A stretch of 30,169 bases of DNA from Candidatus Atribacteria bacterium (lineage in GTDB: Bacteria; Atribacterota; Atribacteria; Atribacterales; Atribacteraceae), in the NCBI GenBank assembly GCA_003561145.1, contig PWXL01000096.1, positions 1 through 30,169 of the forward strand. Reading direction: 5' to 3'. Position numbers and translations under genes: made by a program. Positions 6,881 to 15,844 of this stretch are shown here, piece after piece (positions within the stretch are counted from its first letter, which is position 1; the number at the start of each line of letters is the position of its first letter). A model generated the notes under the pieces. It ran no database searches and was not told the DNA's origin. It saw nothing but the letters and a program-made list of their open reading frames with translations.

Positions 6881-6883
6881 GAC

Positions 6884-7156
6884 TCACTCCTTATGCCTCA
6901 CGGCCCTGAAGCCGGTTCTCTCTTCATCTATGATCCTGAATGGTTCTTTCCGCGAAGTTCCTTCGGGAACTGCGAGTACCTCCACTCGCTTTGTCCATAC
7001 AGGAGAAACAAGAGTAATCACATCTCCAACCCGGACAGCTTGCGCCGGCTTTGCAACTCTTCCATTCACCACAATCCTTCCGCATCTACATGCTTCCTGG
7101 GAAAGAGTACGGCGCTTGATGAGACCTGAAATCTTGAGGAACTTATCCAACCTCAT
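6884..7156 (-). CDS. rqcP: S4-domain ribosome quality control factor RqcP/YabO
   Basis: A 90-residue S4 RNA-binding protein: MRLDKFLKISGLIKRRTLSQ, ACRCGRIVVNGRVAKPAQAV, VRVGDVITL, with a short basic tail. The family member in B. subtilis (YabO, RqcP) binds stalled 50S-peptidyl-tRNA and helps RqcH add C-terminal alanine tails. It has the expected length (about 86 residues) and the expected place between mazG and divIC. Its ATG overlaps the end of the upstream PRTase-like gene by 14 nt, and its last codons provide the ribosome-binding site for the next gene. The relative Hsp15 (HslR) is an alternative name, but synteny favours RqcP. Confidence 0.88.
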   Translation of the reverse strand: MRLDKFLKISGLIKRRTLSQEACRCGRIVVNGRVAKPAQAVRVGDVITLVSPVWTKRVEVLAVPEGTSRKEPFRIIDEERTGFRAVRHKE

Positions 7157-7592
7157 TGTATTCCCAAGGCAAAAGGGTGTGGGGGGGGAATTCTGGAAAA
7201 CATGAATATTCCACTCCCTTTCCTACCCCAACCATACGTACCATGGAAAGCGGCTGTTTGAGGCGGATCCTTTCTTCAACCAGGTCACGAACAGGCTCTG
7301 ACGAAAAACGGCCCGCCACCAGCAATACCCGTTTTTTTCCCAGACGGCCGCATGTATCCTTCACCACTGCCGGCACATTATCCTTGTCCGTTACCAAAAG
7401 GAAACGGACCTCCCGCTCCAGGTATTGGTTTAAAATACCCGCCAGCACAAGTCCGTCGGAATTGACCGCTACCAGTACGTCAGGGTTCCAGCCCCGGATA
7501 AGGGGTAACAATACCTGTATTCTTTCCAAGAGCCGGTTCAGCTCGACCCCTGGTTCCCGTCTTTCGCCAACGTGTGCTTGGCTTCCTCCCAT
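7143..7592 (-). CDS. Degenerate phosphoribosyltransferase-like protein
   Basis: I see a type I PRTase fold pattern: NPDVLVAVNSDGLVLAGILN (parallel to the PDvivgInrGGlipA segment), then KKRVLLVAGRFSSEPV where active enzymes carry the PRPP-binding loop with two acidic residues and TG, and a C-terminal EYSCFPEFPPHTLLPWEY reminiscent of the end of xanthine/guanine PRTases. The acidic pair and the TG are missing, so catalysis on PRPP is unlikely; a regulatory or binding role is possible. The start is uncertain: ATG at 7592 (149 residues, 55-nt overlap with mazG, GAGGAG upstream) or TTG at 7529. The open frame extends further into mazG but that part is shadow. The stop overlaps rqcP by 14 nt. Confidence 0.55.
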   Translation of the reverse strand: MGGSQAHVGERREPGVELNRLLERIQVLLPLIRGWNPDVLVAVNSDGLVLAGILNQYLEREVRFLLVTDKDNVPAVVKDTCGRLGKKRVLLVAGRFSSEPVRDLVEERIRLKQPLSMVRMVGVGKGVEYSCFPEFPPHTLLPWEYNEVG

Positions 7593-8359
7593 AATGCATC
7601 CAACTCCTCTAATGGTACACCTGAAAGCTCTTTCCCTTGTTCCTTCATCCATTTTTCCATCAGGGAAAACCGCTTTGAAAAACGTCGACATGTCTTACGC
7701 AGTGCATCTTCAGGCTGTATATCCAGATGGCGGGCAAGGTTGACCAGTGTAAAGACACAGTCACCCCATTCACGTTCCATCCGCTCCCGATCTCCTTCTC
7801 TCCATGACCTGTTGAATTCATCCATTTCTTCTGTCACCTTGTCCATGACACCAGAGGGCTCTTCCCAATCGAAACCTACCCGGGCCACCCTGCTCTGGAT
7901 AGCATGCGCAAGCAAGAGAGCGGGTAAATGCCGGGGAAGAGAGGAAAGCATCCCTTCACGCTTTTCCTTTTTCTCTTCTTCCTTGATCTTTTCCCAATTC
8001 GTGAGGACTTCTCCCACCCCCTCTACCTGGCTTGTGCCAAATACATGCGGGTGACGGTTTTTCATCTTGGCCACAACGAGAGTCAACACATCGGCCATGG
8101 TAAACGTTCCTTTTTCTTTGCCGATACGCGCATGAAATGCAATGTGGAGGAGCATGTCTCCTAATTCTTCTTTGAGAGCTTCCTCGTTTTTTGCATCAAT
8201 AGCTTCAAAGGCTTCATATAGCTCTTCGAGCATCAATGGCTTTAAGCTCTCACGCGTTTGCTGGCGGTCCCACGGACATCCATCATCTCCCCGCAGGGTA
8301 TCCAGAATATCTAAAAGTTGCTGAAACAAGGTAGAAGCGTCTTTTTCGTTCTGCATCAT
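7538..8359 (-). CDS. mazG: Nucleoside triphosphate pyrophosphohydrolase MazG
   Basis: Hydrolyses (d)NTPs to monophosphates and pyrophosphate, cleaning non-canonical nucleotides. The 273 residues hold two MazG modules: N-terminal DDGCPWDRQQTRESLKPLML with EELYEAFEAID and EELGDMLLHIAFHA (the EExxE...ExxD metal helices), and a C-terminal copy with EEMDEFNRSW and EWGDCVFTLVNLAR. Length matches E. coli MazG (263). The Bacillus orthologue at this position (YabN) carries an extra N-terminal methyltransferase domain, which is absent here. ATG-ATG start at 8359-8354; GATAGGATA upstream is a modest ribosome-binding site. Gap to mfd is 39 nt. Confidence 0.95.
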   Translation of the reverse strand: MMQNEKDASTLFQQLLDILDTLRGDDGCPWDRQQTRESLKPLMLEELYEAFEAIDAKNEEALKEELGDMLLHIAFHARIGKEKGTFTMADVLTLVVAKMKNRHPHVFGTSQVEGVGEVLTNWEKIKEEEKKEKREGMLSSLPRHLPALLLAHAIQSRVARVGFDWEEPSGVMDKVTEEMDEFNRSWREGDRERMEREWGDCVFTLVNLARHLDIQPEDALRKTCRRFSKRFSLMEKWMKEQGKELSGVPLEELDALWEEAKHTLAKDGNQGSS

Positions 8360-8398
8360 CGTATCCTATCCGGTGTCACAAGCATACCTCAGAACACC

Positions 8399-11300
8399 TC
8401 AACCAGTTACTCCTTGCATGTGATTCCACGCTGCTTCCTGAAAAATCCTGAGCAACAGTTCAATCCCCATAAGAGGTAATTTCAGTGCCACTCTTCCCCC
8501 CAGTTGTGAAAGAGTCCCTTTGATACTTTTTGAAGCAAACCTTTCGCTCAGGGTGACCAAAACATTCAGTGGAGCAATGATAAATATCCGTTCACTCCGC
8601 TCCTCCAAGCTTTCAACCTGGCATATTTTACCATACCACCGAAGCTTTGCAATTTTGAGCAAGTTCTCCATTTCAGGCGGTACCTTGCCCAACCGGTCTT
8701 CCCATTCATCCCGGAGACGGTCAATTTCCTCAACCTCAGTAATGTGTAACAAACGCTGATAATAGCGGAATCTTTCACCCTCATTTTCCATATAACTCCC
8801 GGGAATATAAGCGTCTTCACGGAGCGAAACACCCACAGCCGCGGGTGATGGAGTATCCTCTCCCTTGAGGCGTGCAATTTCTTGCTCCAGCATCCGTGTA
8901 TAGAGGGAAAAACCCACTTCCTGGATTTGGCCGTGCTGCTCCGCCCCCAGGATATTACCTGCTCCCCGTATCTCTAAATCCCGCATAGCCAGCTTCAATC
9001 CGGATCCCAGTTCACTGAACTCCATGATGGCCTCCAAGCGTTCCCTTGACTCATCCGTCATACGGCGAGAATGGAGGAAATAGGCAAAAGCTTCCCTGTC
9101 GAAACGGCCAATTCTACCCCGCAGCTGGTAAAGCTGCGCCAACCCGAACATGGTTGCCGGATCCACAATGAGCGTGTTGGCATTGGGAATATCCAAACCG
9201 ATTTCAATGATGGTTGTACATAGCAACACCTTGATATCTCCACGGTAGAAGTTCTCCATCACTCCCTCGAGTTCCGGCCCGGACAATTGTCCATGAGCTA
9301 TGGCCAGGTTCACTCCCGGTACAATGGAGAGAAGTTCTTCCCGAGCCTTGAAAAGGTTACGAATACGCGGACAGACATAAAACACCTGTCCGCCTCTTGC
9401 AAGCTCGAACTCAATTGCTTCGCGAATAGTTTCCGCTCGGTGGAGAAGCACCATGGTATGCACCGGACGTCTGCCTTCCGGAGGTGTTTCGATAACACTG
9501 ATATCACGTGTACCGGTGAGTGATAAGTACAGGGTTCGGGGAATAGGTGTCGCACTCAGGGTGAGCACGTCCACTGTACTTTTCATTTTTTTCAATCTCT
9601 CCTTGTGCCGTACTCCGAAACGTTGTTCTTCGTCAACTACTAAAAGTCCCAGGTCCCGGAAGACAATATCCCGGGAAAGAAGCCGGTGGGTACCGATGAT
9701 GATATCGATCTTCCCCTCACGCACCTCTTCCAGGATGCGACGTTGTTCCGCCGGCCCCTTGAAACGATTGAGTACCGCTGTTGTGAGGGGGAAACCTCTC
9801 AATCTCTCCTTAAAGGTGACATAATGCTGCTCGGATAAGATGGTGGTGGGAGCCAAAACAGCGACTTGCTTGCCGTCCATTACCGCCTTGAAGGCAGCCC
9901 GTAGGGCAACCTCTGTCTTCCCGTATCCTACATCGCCGCACACCAAACGGTCCATGGGACGGGAAAGCTCCATGTCGCGCTTCACATCTTCAATAGCCTG
10001 CCGTTGATCGGGGGTCTCTATATAGGGGAAGGAAAGTTCAAGCTTGCGTGCCCAGGACTCATCAGGGGAAAAAGCATGTCCTTCCCCCACATGACGGCGT
10101 GCATATATCTCAAGCAGCTCCTTGGCTACTTCTTCCACCGACCGCTTGACCCGGGCTTTGGCCCGTGCCCATTCATCCCTTCCCAACCGTGACAGGCGTG
10201 GTTTCACTTCCCCGGCACCCTGATACTTTTGCAAAAGATGGGCACTCTCGGCGGGAACGTGCAGCATATCCCCGAAGGCATATTCCACTGTCAGGAAAGC
10301 CCGGCGTACTCCCTGAAGGGTCATTTCCCGCTGACCGCGGTAGAGACCGATACCATGTTCATCGTGAACCACATACTCTCCTGGTTCGAGCTGTGAAGGA
10401 GCTTCCCGGGGGGGATGAGGAATTCTTTTCTTCCTGGGACGGGTCATTTCGGCTCCGAATATTTCCCGACCCGTAAGGAAGACCATCCCAATTTCAGGAA
10501 ACGCAAACCCCTCTACCGGATACGCATCGAGTACCACCACCCCGGAGGAGGCCGGTGATCGGGAAAATGGGATATTTTCATCCTTGAACAGCTCACACAT
10601 CAATGAACTTTTTTCGGGAGGAAGGGCTACAATGACCCTTGTATAGAAAGATCCCTTAAGGAATGCAACCAGTTCACCCGTGTTGCCCCTGAAAACCGGT
10701 GCTCTCTCACCAGGTACTTTCAGGCGGGGTATTTCCGGGCGCGCTGTAATGCCGCTCATTATATGTAGTTTTTCTTCTAAAAGCGGACTTTCAACCAATG
10801 CTCCGTCCCAAAAAAGCGCCTGTGCCTTCCGCTTCAACAGGGAGACAAGCGGAACACGGCGGAAGTCACCGTCGCGGGGAAACACCATGCACCGTTCCAG
10901 GGCAACTGACGTTCGCTGTGTCTCCGGTTGAAAAAGCTTGACTTTTTCCAAAGTATTCCCCCACCAAAAGGTTCGTACAGGAAGATCATAGTGCGGGGGG
11001 AAGAAATCCAATACCTCACCCCGTACGGCCATATCTCCTTTTTCCCAGACAAAGTCGGTGTGCTGATACCCCATTTCCGCTAGTTTTTCAAGCAGGCTTT
11101 CACGATCCAGCTCATCTCCCGGCTGTAAAAGAAAAGAGTTTCTCTCAAACGAAGAGAGTTCAACTATATCCCGGTTCAAAGCTTCGGCTGGGAGAATGAC
11201 AACAAGTGGTTCTTCCTCACGGAGTCGCCGCTGAAAAATAAGGTCTTCCTGTTCCCCTTGTATGTCAGTGAAAAGTATTTTTCCCTCTATACCGGTAATG

Positions 11301-11515
11301 CTCCGCAAACACTCGATCTGCTGGGTCGCCTTGCGGGCAGCATCAGGACTCGAAGTGAGGAAAAAAATGGGGCCGCCCACCACCTGGGCAAACACCAGGA
11401 CAGCCAGGGAACGAAGGGGAGATATGCTCTCCAATGATATTGACCGGTATTCCTGTACCAGGTGTCTCAAGGAGTTGATCCAATCAAAAGGAGTAAAAAG
11501 AGCAATATGTTTCAT
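8399..11515 (-). CDS. mfd: Transcription-repair coupling factor Mfd
   Basis: DNA translocase that removes RNA polymerase stalled at lesions and recruits UvrA. Order of domains: UvrB-like N-terminal module (about residues 1-350), RNA polymerase-interaction domain (EPGEYVVHDEHGIGLYRG), helicase with Walker A GDVGYGKTE near residue 525, DEEQRFGV near 625, SATPIPRTLY, translocation motif with RGRIGRFDREAFAY, and C-terminal domain 7. At 1038 residues it is about 110-140 shorter than E. coli or B. subtilis Mfd, with the shortening apparently spread over the N-terminal and C-terminal modules; the motor is intact. The ATG lies 6 nt after the upstream stop and has no visible Shine-Dalgarno, so translational coupling is likely. 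Confidence 0.97.
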   Translation of the reverse strand: MKHIALFTPFDWINSLRHLVQEYRSISLESISPLRSLAVLVFAQVVGGPIFFLTSSPDAARKATQQIECLRSITGIEGKILFTDIQGEQEDLIFQRRLREEEPLVVILPAEALNRDIVELSSFERNSFLLQPGDELDRESLLEKLAEMGYQHTDFVWEKGDMAVRGEVLDFFPPHYDLPVRTFWWGNTLEKVKLFQPETQRTSVALERCMVFPRDGDFRRVPLVSLLKRKAQALFWDGALVESPLLEEKLHIMSGITARPEIPRLKVPGERAPVFRGNTGELVAFLKGSFYTRVIVALPPEKSSLMCELFKDENIPFSRSPASSGVVVLDAYPVEGFAFPEIGMVFLTGREIFGAEMTRPRKKRIPHPPREAPSQLEPGEYVVHDEHGIGLYRGQREMTLQGVRRAFLTVEYAFGDMLHVPAESAHLLQKYQGAGEVKPRLSRLGRDEWARAKARVKRSVEEVAKELLEIYARRHVGEGHAFSPDESWARKLELSFPYIETPDQRQAIEDVKRDMELSRPMDRLVCGDVGYGKTEVALRAAFKAVMDGKQVAVLAPTTILSEQHYVTFKERLRGFPLTTAVLNRFKGPAEQRRILEEVREGKIDIIIGTHRLLSRDIVFRDLGLLVVDEEQRFGVRHKERLKKMKSTVDVLTLSATPIPRTLYLSLTGTRDISVIETPPEGRRPVHTMVLLHRAETIREAIEFELARGGQVFYVCPRIRNLFKAREELLSIVPGVNLAIAHGQLSGPELEGVMENFYRGDIKVLLCTTIIEIGLDIPNANTLIVDPATMFGLAQLYQLRGRIGRFDREAFAYFLHSRRMTDESRERLEAIMEFSELGSGLKLAMRDLEIRGAGNILGAEQHGQIQEVGFSLYTRMLEQEIARLKGEDTPSPAAVGVSLREDAYIPGSYMENEGERFRYYQRLLHITEVEEIDRLRDEWEDRLGKVPPEMENLLKIAKLRWYGKICQVESLEERSERIFIIAPLNVLVTLSERFASKSIKGTLSQLGGRVALKLPLMGIELLLRIFQEAAWNHMQGVTG

Positions 11516-11521
11516 GGGTAT

Positions 11522-12100
11522 TTAAAATATGAAAACAGTAATCACAAGTGTTACAGCCGCTGAATACAGGCTCCCACATACCACCTGCAAAAGTGTATGT
11601 TTTCGCAAAGAAAGCCGTGCCCATCCCACCGGCAGAAGCAAAAGATATGCCAGGGCAAACAAAGGATGTACATAAACAACCAGGGCGGTAACAGGGCCCG
11701 CGATTCCGGCCAGGTGCATGCTGATTTTCCAGAAAAACGATACCAACGCTCCAGCGAGAGTGACAAACACATAACTTGCTGTAATGCCAAGCAGGGGGCT
11801 GGGCGCCTCCAGTATACTGTATAATCCAAATGATACTAGGTACATTCCCACCAGGATAAAATATGGAAGAGACCGTTCCCGTCGGTCAGTGAGGTCGGAA
11901 TCGGAGATCACCTTCCAGTGAGTGAGGGAAAGAATAAGAATAGCAGGACCACCGGCTACAAGGACAAGGGAAACCAGGAAATACACAATGGCATCTCTTC
12001 CGCCTGCACAATACCAGGAAATCACCGCATACAATATTGCTGCGGCGGTCATAGGCTGGAAAATCATCGAAATAATGCGGGCTATGTTGTTTTTCGGCAC
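11522..12100 (-). CDS. PAP2-like integral membrane protein
   Basis: A 192-residue protein with about six membrane segments. The pattern (an N-terminal RIISMIFQPMTAAAILYAVISW, a cytoplasmic loop SDSDLTDRRERSLPYF, and late HLAGIAGPVTALVVYVHP) resembles the shortened PAP2/phosphatidic acid phosphatase-related membrane proteins of bacteria and archaea. The classic phosphatase triad motifs are not complete, so enzymatic activity is uncertain. GTG at 12100 was chosen because AAGGA precedes it by five bases; the longer open frame reaches back into pth but is a shadow there. It overlaps the end of pth by 19 nt and sits where B. subtilis has yabK/fin. Confidence 0.6.
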   Translation of the reverse strand: MPKNNIARIISMIFQPMTAAAILYAVISWYCAGGRDAIVYFLVSLVLVAGGPAILILSLTHWKVISDSDLTDRRERSLPYFILVGMYLVSFGLYSILEAPSPLLGITASYVFVTLAGALVSFFWKISMHLAGIAGPVTALVVYVHPLFALAYLLLLPVGWARLSLRKHTLLQVVCGSLYSAAVTLVITVFIF

Positions 12101-12729
12101 TGTATTCCTTTTGCGCAGGTCTTTTCTCTGACAAGAGAAGATCCGGCACTCTTGCCCTCCGGCTTTGAGGGTCTGCGCCGGTTGAATCGGTTCATGGCAC
12201 AATCAGCACCTTCTTTTATGATGCCTTCCACTGCACGGAGAGCCAAATCTTCTGCTTCTTTCATATATTCCGCTTCTTCACCACGGGGTATACCAAGGAC
12301 ATGTTCAATCATTCTTTCTCGCTCAGCAGATCGGCCGATGCCTATACGGACCCGGTAGAAATCCTCCGTTTCCAGAAAAAATACCAGGGAGTTCAACCCA
12401 CGATGCCCGGCTATACCACCGCCTCTCTTTATGACCATTGCCCCTGGTGGAAGGTCAACTTCATCATGCACAACCACTATCTGCTCGGGAGCCTTGCGCT
12501 GCCTCAAAAAGTCAGACACTGCTTCTCCACTCAGGTTCATGTACGTCAAGGGCTTGAAAAGAACCACCTGCCGGCCGTTCACCATACCCTCCGTCCACAT
12601 GTAACGCTTCCCTTTCTTCCACCCCCAATTATAAAGAGAGGCCAACTGGTCAACCACCCTGAATCCCGCGTTATGCCGGGTGCAACGATAACGCTTGCCG
12701 GGGTTTCCCAAGCCCACCACCATGAACAC
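12082..12729 (-). CDS. pth: Peptidyl-tRNA hydrolase
   Basis: Frees tRNA from peptidyl-tRNAs dropped by the ribosome. Family motifs: VVGLGNPGKRY at the N terminus, TRHNAGF with the catalytic His, FKPLTYMNLSGEAV, VVHDEVDLPPG and GGGIAGHRGLNSL. At 215 residues it is longer than usual (about 185-195) owing to a basic C-terminal tail (NRRRPSKPEGKSAG and on). The GTG start at 12729 directly follows the ctc stop and has GAGGA seven bases upstream; ATG at 12723 is the alternative. Co-localisation with ctc and mfd is the Bacillus order. Confidence 0.97.
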   Translation of the reverse strand: MFMVVGLGNPGKRYRCTRHNAGFRVVDQLASLYNWGWKKGKRYMWTEGMVNGRQVVLFKPLTYMNLSGEAVSDFLRQRKAPEQIVVVHDEVDLPPGAMVIKRGGGIAGHRGLNSLVFFLETEDFYRVRIGIGRSAERERMIEHVLGIPRGEEAEYMKEAEDLALRAVEGIIKEGADCAMNRFNRRRPSKPEGKSAGSSLVREKTCAKGIQCRKTT

Positions 12730-13401
12730 TTACTTTTCCTCTTCTTCGCCTTCCTCTTCTTCTGCTCCGACAATGGTTGGTTCTTCGGCTTCTTCCTCTT
12801 CGGCTACTACTTCCTCTTCTTCAACCATGACCCGTTGAGCGGCAACCAACACGACCACATCTTCAGGATCACTTTTGATCTCTACACCTTTTGGTGCCAC
12901 AAGGTCGCTGACATGACGAGCTGAACCGATTTCCAAGTCAGAGATTTCGAGCTCAATCCCCTCCGGGATAGCATCCGGCAAACATTCAATTTCTACCTGG
13001 GAAGTGACAACTTCCATAACGCCACCCTGTTCTACACCCATTGCTTCACCTACGAAATGTATGGGCACGGTAAGGATTATCTTCTGATCGGCTTGTACCC
13101 CATAAAAATCAATATGCCAGATTTCTTCTTTGCAGGGATTTTTCTGAATGCTCTTGATGATTCCCTGTCGTATTCCCAGTGGGGTATCGAGTTGTAAGAG
13201 GTGATGTGTCACACCGGGTACCGCCAGTACCCGAATCATTTCAGAAGTGCGTATCTTAACCGGGAGGGCACCTTCACGCAAGCTTTCTTGCGTGTAGAAC
13301 ACTCCTGGTGTCCAGCCCTCACGCCGGAGCTGGCGGGCGTTCTTTTTTCCTTTCTCTTCCCGGGACTCCAAAAGTATGCTCGTTTTTGTCTGTTCATTCA
13401 T
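12730..13401 (-). CDS. rplY: Ribosomal protein bL25, CTC form
   Basis: Binds 5S rRNA. The N-terminal bL25 domain (residues 1-90: LLESREEKGKKNARQLRREG, IRVLAVPGVTHHLL, IWHIDFYGVQ) is followed by the beta-rich TL5/CTC domain (VPIHFVGEAMGVEQGGVMEV, CLPDAIPEGIELEISDLEIG). The last 35 residues are almost all Glu and Val (EEEEVVAEEEEAEE), a common acidic tail of CTC proteins. B. subtilis Ctc is a general-stress homologue at the same position. ATG at 13401 follows GGAGGAATAAGC, a strong site. 18 nt separate it from prs. Confidence 0.96.
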   Translation of the reverse strand: MNEQTKTSILLESREEKGKKNARQLRREGWTPGVFYTQESLREGALPVKIRTSEMIRVLAVPGVTHHLLQLDTPLGIRQGIIKSIQKNPCKEEIWHIDFYGVQADQKIILTVPIHFVGEAMGVEQGGVMEVVTSQVEIECLPDAIPEGIELEISDLEIGSARHVSDLVAPKGVEIKSDPEDVVVLVAAQRVMVEEEEVVAEEEEAEEPTIVGAEEEEGEEEEK

Positions 13402-13419
13402 GCTTATTCCTCCAATTGT

Positions 13420-14388
13420 TCAAATGAAAAGTTCGCTCACGGAGAGTTCTCCGTGGATTCTCTTGATCGCCTCGGCAAATATGGGAGCAACTGAAAGTAC
13501 TTTCACCCGGTCTCCAGCTTGCTGGTTCAGCTTCTCCTGGTCAAGAGAAATGGTATTCGTTACCACTACCTCCTTGAGACAGGATTTTTCTATCCGCTCC
13601 AGAGCCGGCTCACTGAAAACAGGATGGGTTGAACACGCGTACACCTCTTTGGCTCCACTCTCCTGCAGGGCGGTAGCTCCTTCAACCAAGGTTCCCGCCG
13701 TATCAATAAGGTCGTCAACCAAAATAGCGATTTTCTCTTCCACGTTTCCAATAACCCCCATCACCGTTACTTCAGCATAGGTGGGGCGGTGCTTATCGAT
13801 AACTGCAAGATCCACCCCCAAATAACTGGCAAAACTACGGGCCCGCGCGGTCCCCCCAACATCGGGACTGACCACCACCGCGTCAGTAAGTTTTCTGGAA
13901 AAGAAATAGCGGGCCAGAAGGGATTGTGCGGCAAGGTTGTCAACCGGGATATCGAAGAATCCCTGTATCTGCCCGGCATGGAGATCCATTGTCAGCACCC
14001 GGTCCACACCAGCAGTGCTCAAAAGATTTGCCACCAGTTTTGCCGATATAGGTTCCCTCCCCTTCGTCTTCCGGTCTTGCTTGGCATACCCGTAAAAGGG
14101 AATCACTGCTGTAATACGCTTTACCGATGCTCGATGCATGGCGTCTATCATGATCAAGAGTTCCATCAGGTTGTCGTTGGCGGGTGGAGAAGTAGGTTGA
14201 ACAATGAACACATCCGCCCCGCGCACGCTTTCCTCCACCTGCACCCTGATTTCCTGGTTGGCAAAACGCCCAACATCCGCCCTCCCCAAAGGAAGATCAA
14301 GATACCAGCAGATCTCCTGGGCTAAACGCTGATTCGCGTTACCGCTGAAGACTTTCAAGTGCTGAGAGATTTCACTGTAGCAAAACAT
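13420..14388 (-). CDS. prs: Ribose-phosphate pyrophosphokinase
   Basis: Makes PRPP from ribose 5-phosphate and ATP for nucleotide, His and Trp synthesis. The 322 residues show the class I family motifs: SGNANQRLAQEIC, FANQEIRVQVEESVRGADVF, QPTSPPANDNLMELL, YGYAKQDRKTKGREPISAK, the metal/ribose site DLHAGQIQGFFDIPVDNL, VSPDVGGTARAR and the PRPP loop ILVDDLIDTAGTL. ATG at 14388 immediately follows the glmU stop. Adjacent glmU and prs are conserved in Bacillota. Confidence 0.98.
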   Translation of the reverse strand: MFCYSEISQHLKVFSGNANQRLAQEICWYLDLPLGRADVGRFANQEIRVQVEESVRGADVFIVQPTSPPANDNLMELLIMIDAMHRASVKRITAVIPFYGYAKQDRKTKGREPISAKLVANLLSTAGVDRVLTMDLHAGQIQGFFDIPVDNLAAQSLLARYFFSRKLTDAVVVSPDVGGTARARSFASYLGVDLAVIDKHRPTYAEVTVMGVIGNVEEKIAILVDDLIDTAGTLVEGATALQESGAKEVYACSTHPVFSEPALERIEKSCLKEVVVTNTISLDQEKLNQQAGDRVKVLSVAPIFAEAIKRIHGELSVSELFI

Positions 14389-15774
14389 TTATTTCGTATC
14401 CCCCGCGCTCTTTTTTTTCACCCATCCTTCTTTGTTCGCCTGCCGGCTGCGGCCCACTCCGAGAGAATAAGGCGGCACATCACGGGTTATTGTTGAACCG
14501 GCGGCAGTATATGCGCCCTTTCCCACCCGTACCGGCGCAACCAATGCATTATGAGTACCGATAAACGCTCCGTCCCCGATGATGGTGTGATGCTTCCGCA
14601 CTCCGTCGTAATTACAGGTGATTGCCCCTGCACCGATATTCACGTTTTTGCCTATCGTGGCATCTCCAAGGTATGCCAGGTGTAAAGCTTTGGTTCCACT
14701 GTCAAGTGTCGCTTCTTTCGTTTCCACAAAATTTCCCACCCGAACCCCTTGCATCAGGTGGCTACCGGCACGAAGGTGAGAGAAAGGCCCAACCGTGACC
14801 CCCTCTTCCACCACTGCCCCTTCCACTACACTGAATTTTACCCGGCACCTTTCACCCACCCGGCTCTCATATACATGGGAGTAGGGACCCACATGACTTC
14901 CCCGCCCGATTGTGCTTTTTCCTTCTATAATTGTTCCGGGATAGAGCCATACATCCTTTTCGATAGTAGCTTCCCAGTCCACATAGGTCGAAGCCGGATC
15001 GATTATTTTCACACCACGGTCGAAAAGCAGTGCAGCCTTGCGTTCCCGCAAAACAGACAACACACGGGAATAGTCTCCCGGCGTATTCACTCCCAGGAAT
15101 TCTTCAGACCAAGGTACCGGGAGAGCCGCCACTGTATAGCCATGTTTCCTGCACATATCTACCGTCTCAGTAAGATAAAATTCACCCTGTGCGTTGTTGT
15201 CATCCAAATTTTCCAATATTTCTTCCAGAATATTGCAGCGGAATGCGTACACACCCAGGTTCATCTCGGTGATTTCAAGTTCCTGGGGTGAACAATCTCT
15301 CTCTTCCACCACCCGCATGACCCGGCCTTTGTCATCACGAAATATACGGCCGTAACCGCTCAGAAAGGGAGCATGAGCACACAATAAGGCCATCTGTGCC
15401 GCTTCTTGTGTAAAAAAAGAGGTGAAGTGCTGCAATGTCTCTTCCGTTATAAGCGGCATATCACCATAGATCACCAGAATATTTCCGTCCGTCAGGGTAA
15501 GGGCTGGAAGTGCGCTCTTCAGAGCATCGGCGGTCCCTCTTCGGTGTTCCTGCACAACAACTTGTGCACCAGGAGCGACAGATGCCACTGCTTCCTGAGT
15601 GTCGGGAGAAACCACCACCACGGTATGCCGATACACATTGGGGTTCGGTGCATCCAGCAGGTATTGCAACAAAGGTCTTCCCAGGGCAGGGAGCATCCCC
15701 TTCGGAATACTGGACTCCATTCTCTTTCCTTGCCCTGCGGCAAGAATACAAAAATCCCATACAGCGCCATTCAT
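14389..15774 (-). CDS. glmU: Bifunctional GlmU: GlcN-1-P acetyltransferase / GlcNAc-1-P uridylyltransferase
   Basis: Makes UDP-GlcNAc, the entry point of peptidoglycan synthesis. N-terminal pyrophosphorylase domain: LAAGQGKRMESSIPKGMLP (the consensus is LAAGxGTRMxSxxPKxLH, so Thr is Lys and the His after Leu is Pro), RRGTADALKSALP, VIYGDMPLI. C-terminal left-handed helix with hexapeptide repeats and YLGDATIGKNVNIGAG, ITCNYDGVRKHHT, and VPPYSLGVGR near the end. Length 461 is normal. The ATG at 15774 follows GGAGG by nine bases. Upstream lies a repeat-rich leader but not spoVG or purR, which precede glmU in Bacillus. Confidence 0.97.
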   Translation of the reverse strand: MNGAVWDFCILAAGQGKRMESSIPKGMLPALGRPLLQYLLDAPNPNVYRHTVVVVSPDTQEAVASVAPGAQVVVQEHRRGTADALKSALPALTLTDGNILVIYGDMPLITEETLQHFTSFFTQEAAQMALLCAHAPFLSGYGRIFRDDKGRVMRVVEERDCSPQELEITEMNLGVYAFRCNILEEILENLDDNNAQGEFYLTETVDMCRKHGYTVAALPVPWSEEFLGVNTPGDYSRVLSVLRERKAALLFDRGVKIIDPASTYVDWEATIEKDVWLYPGTIIEGKSTIGRGSHVGPYSHVYESRVGERCRVKFSVVEGAVVEEGVTVGPFSHLRAGSHLMQGVRVGNFVETKEATLDSGTKALHLAYLGDATIGKNVNIGAGAITCNYDGVRKHHTIIGDGAFIGTHNALVAPVRVGKGAYTAAGSTITRDVPPYSLGVGRSRQANKEGWVKKKSAGDTK

Positions 15775-15844
15775 AGAGAGTAACCTCCACCTCCACTGTA
15801 TTCTTCCTCATGTTGTCACCGCAAATGTATTGGAGTGTGGACGT

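Noticed and set aside
8399..11515. Truncation or frameshift in mfd because of short length
   Set aside because: All helicase and translocation motifs are present in one frame, and the shortening is spread over the terminal modules.
12101..12202. Longer N terminus of the PAP2-like protein
   Set aside because: The added residues lie entirely inside pth, are hydrophilic and unlike the family; GTG at 12100 has a good ribosome-binding site.
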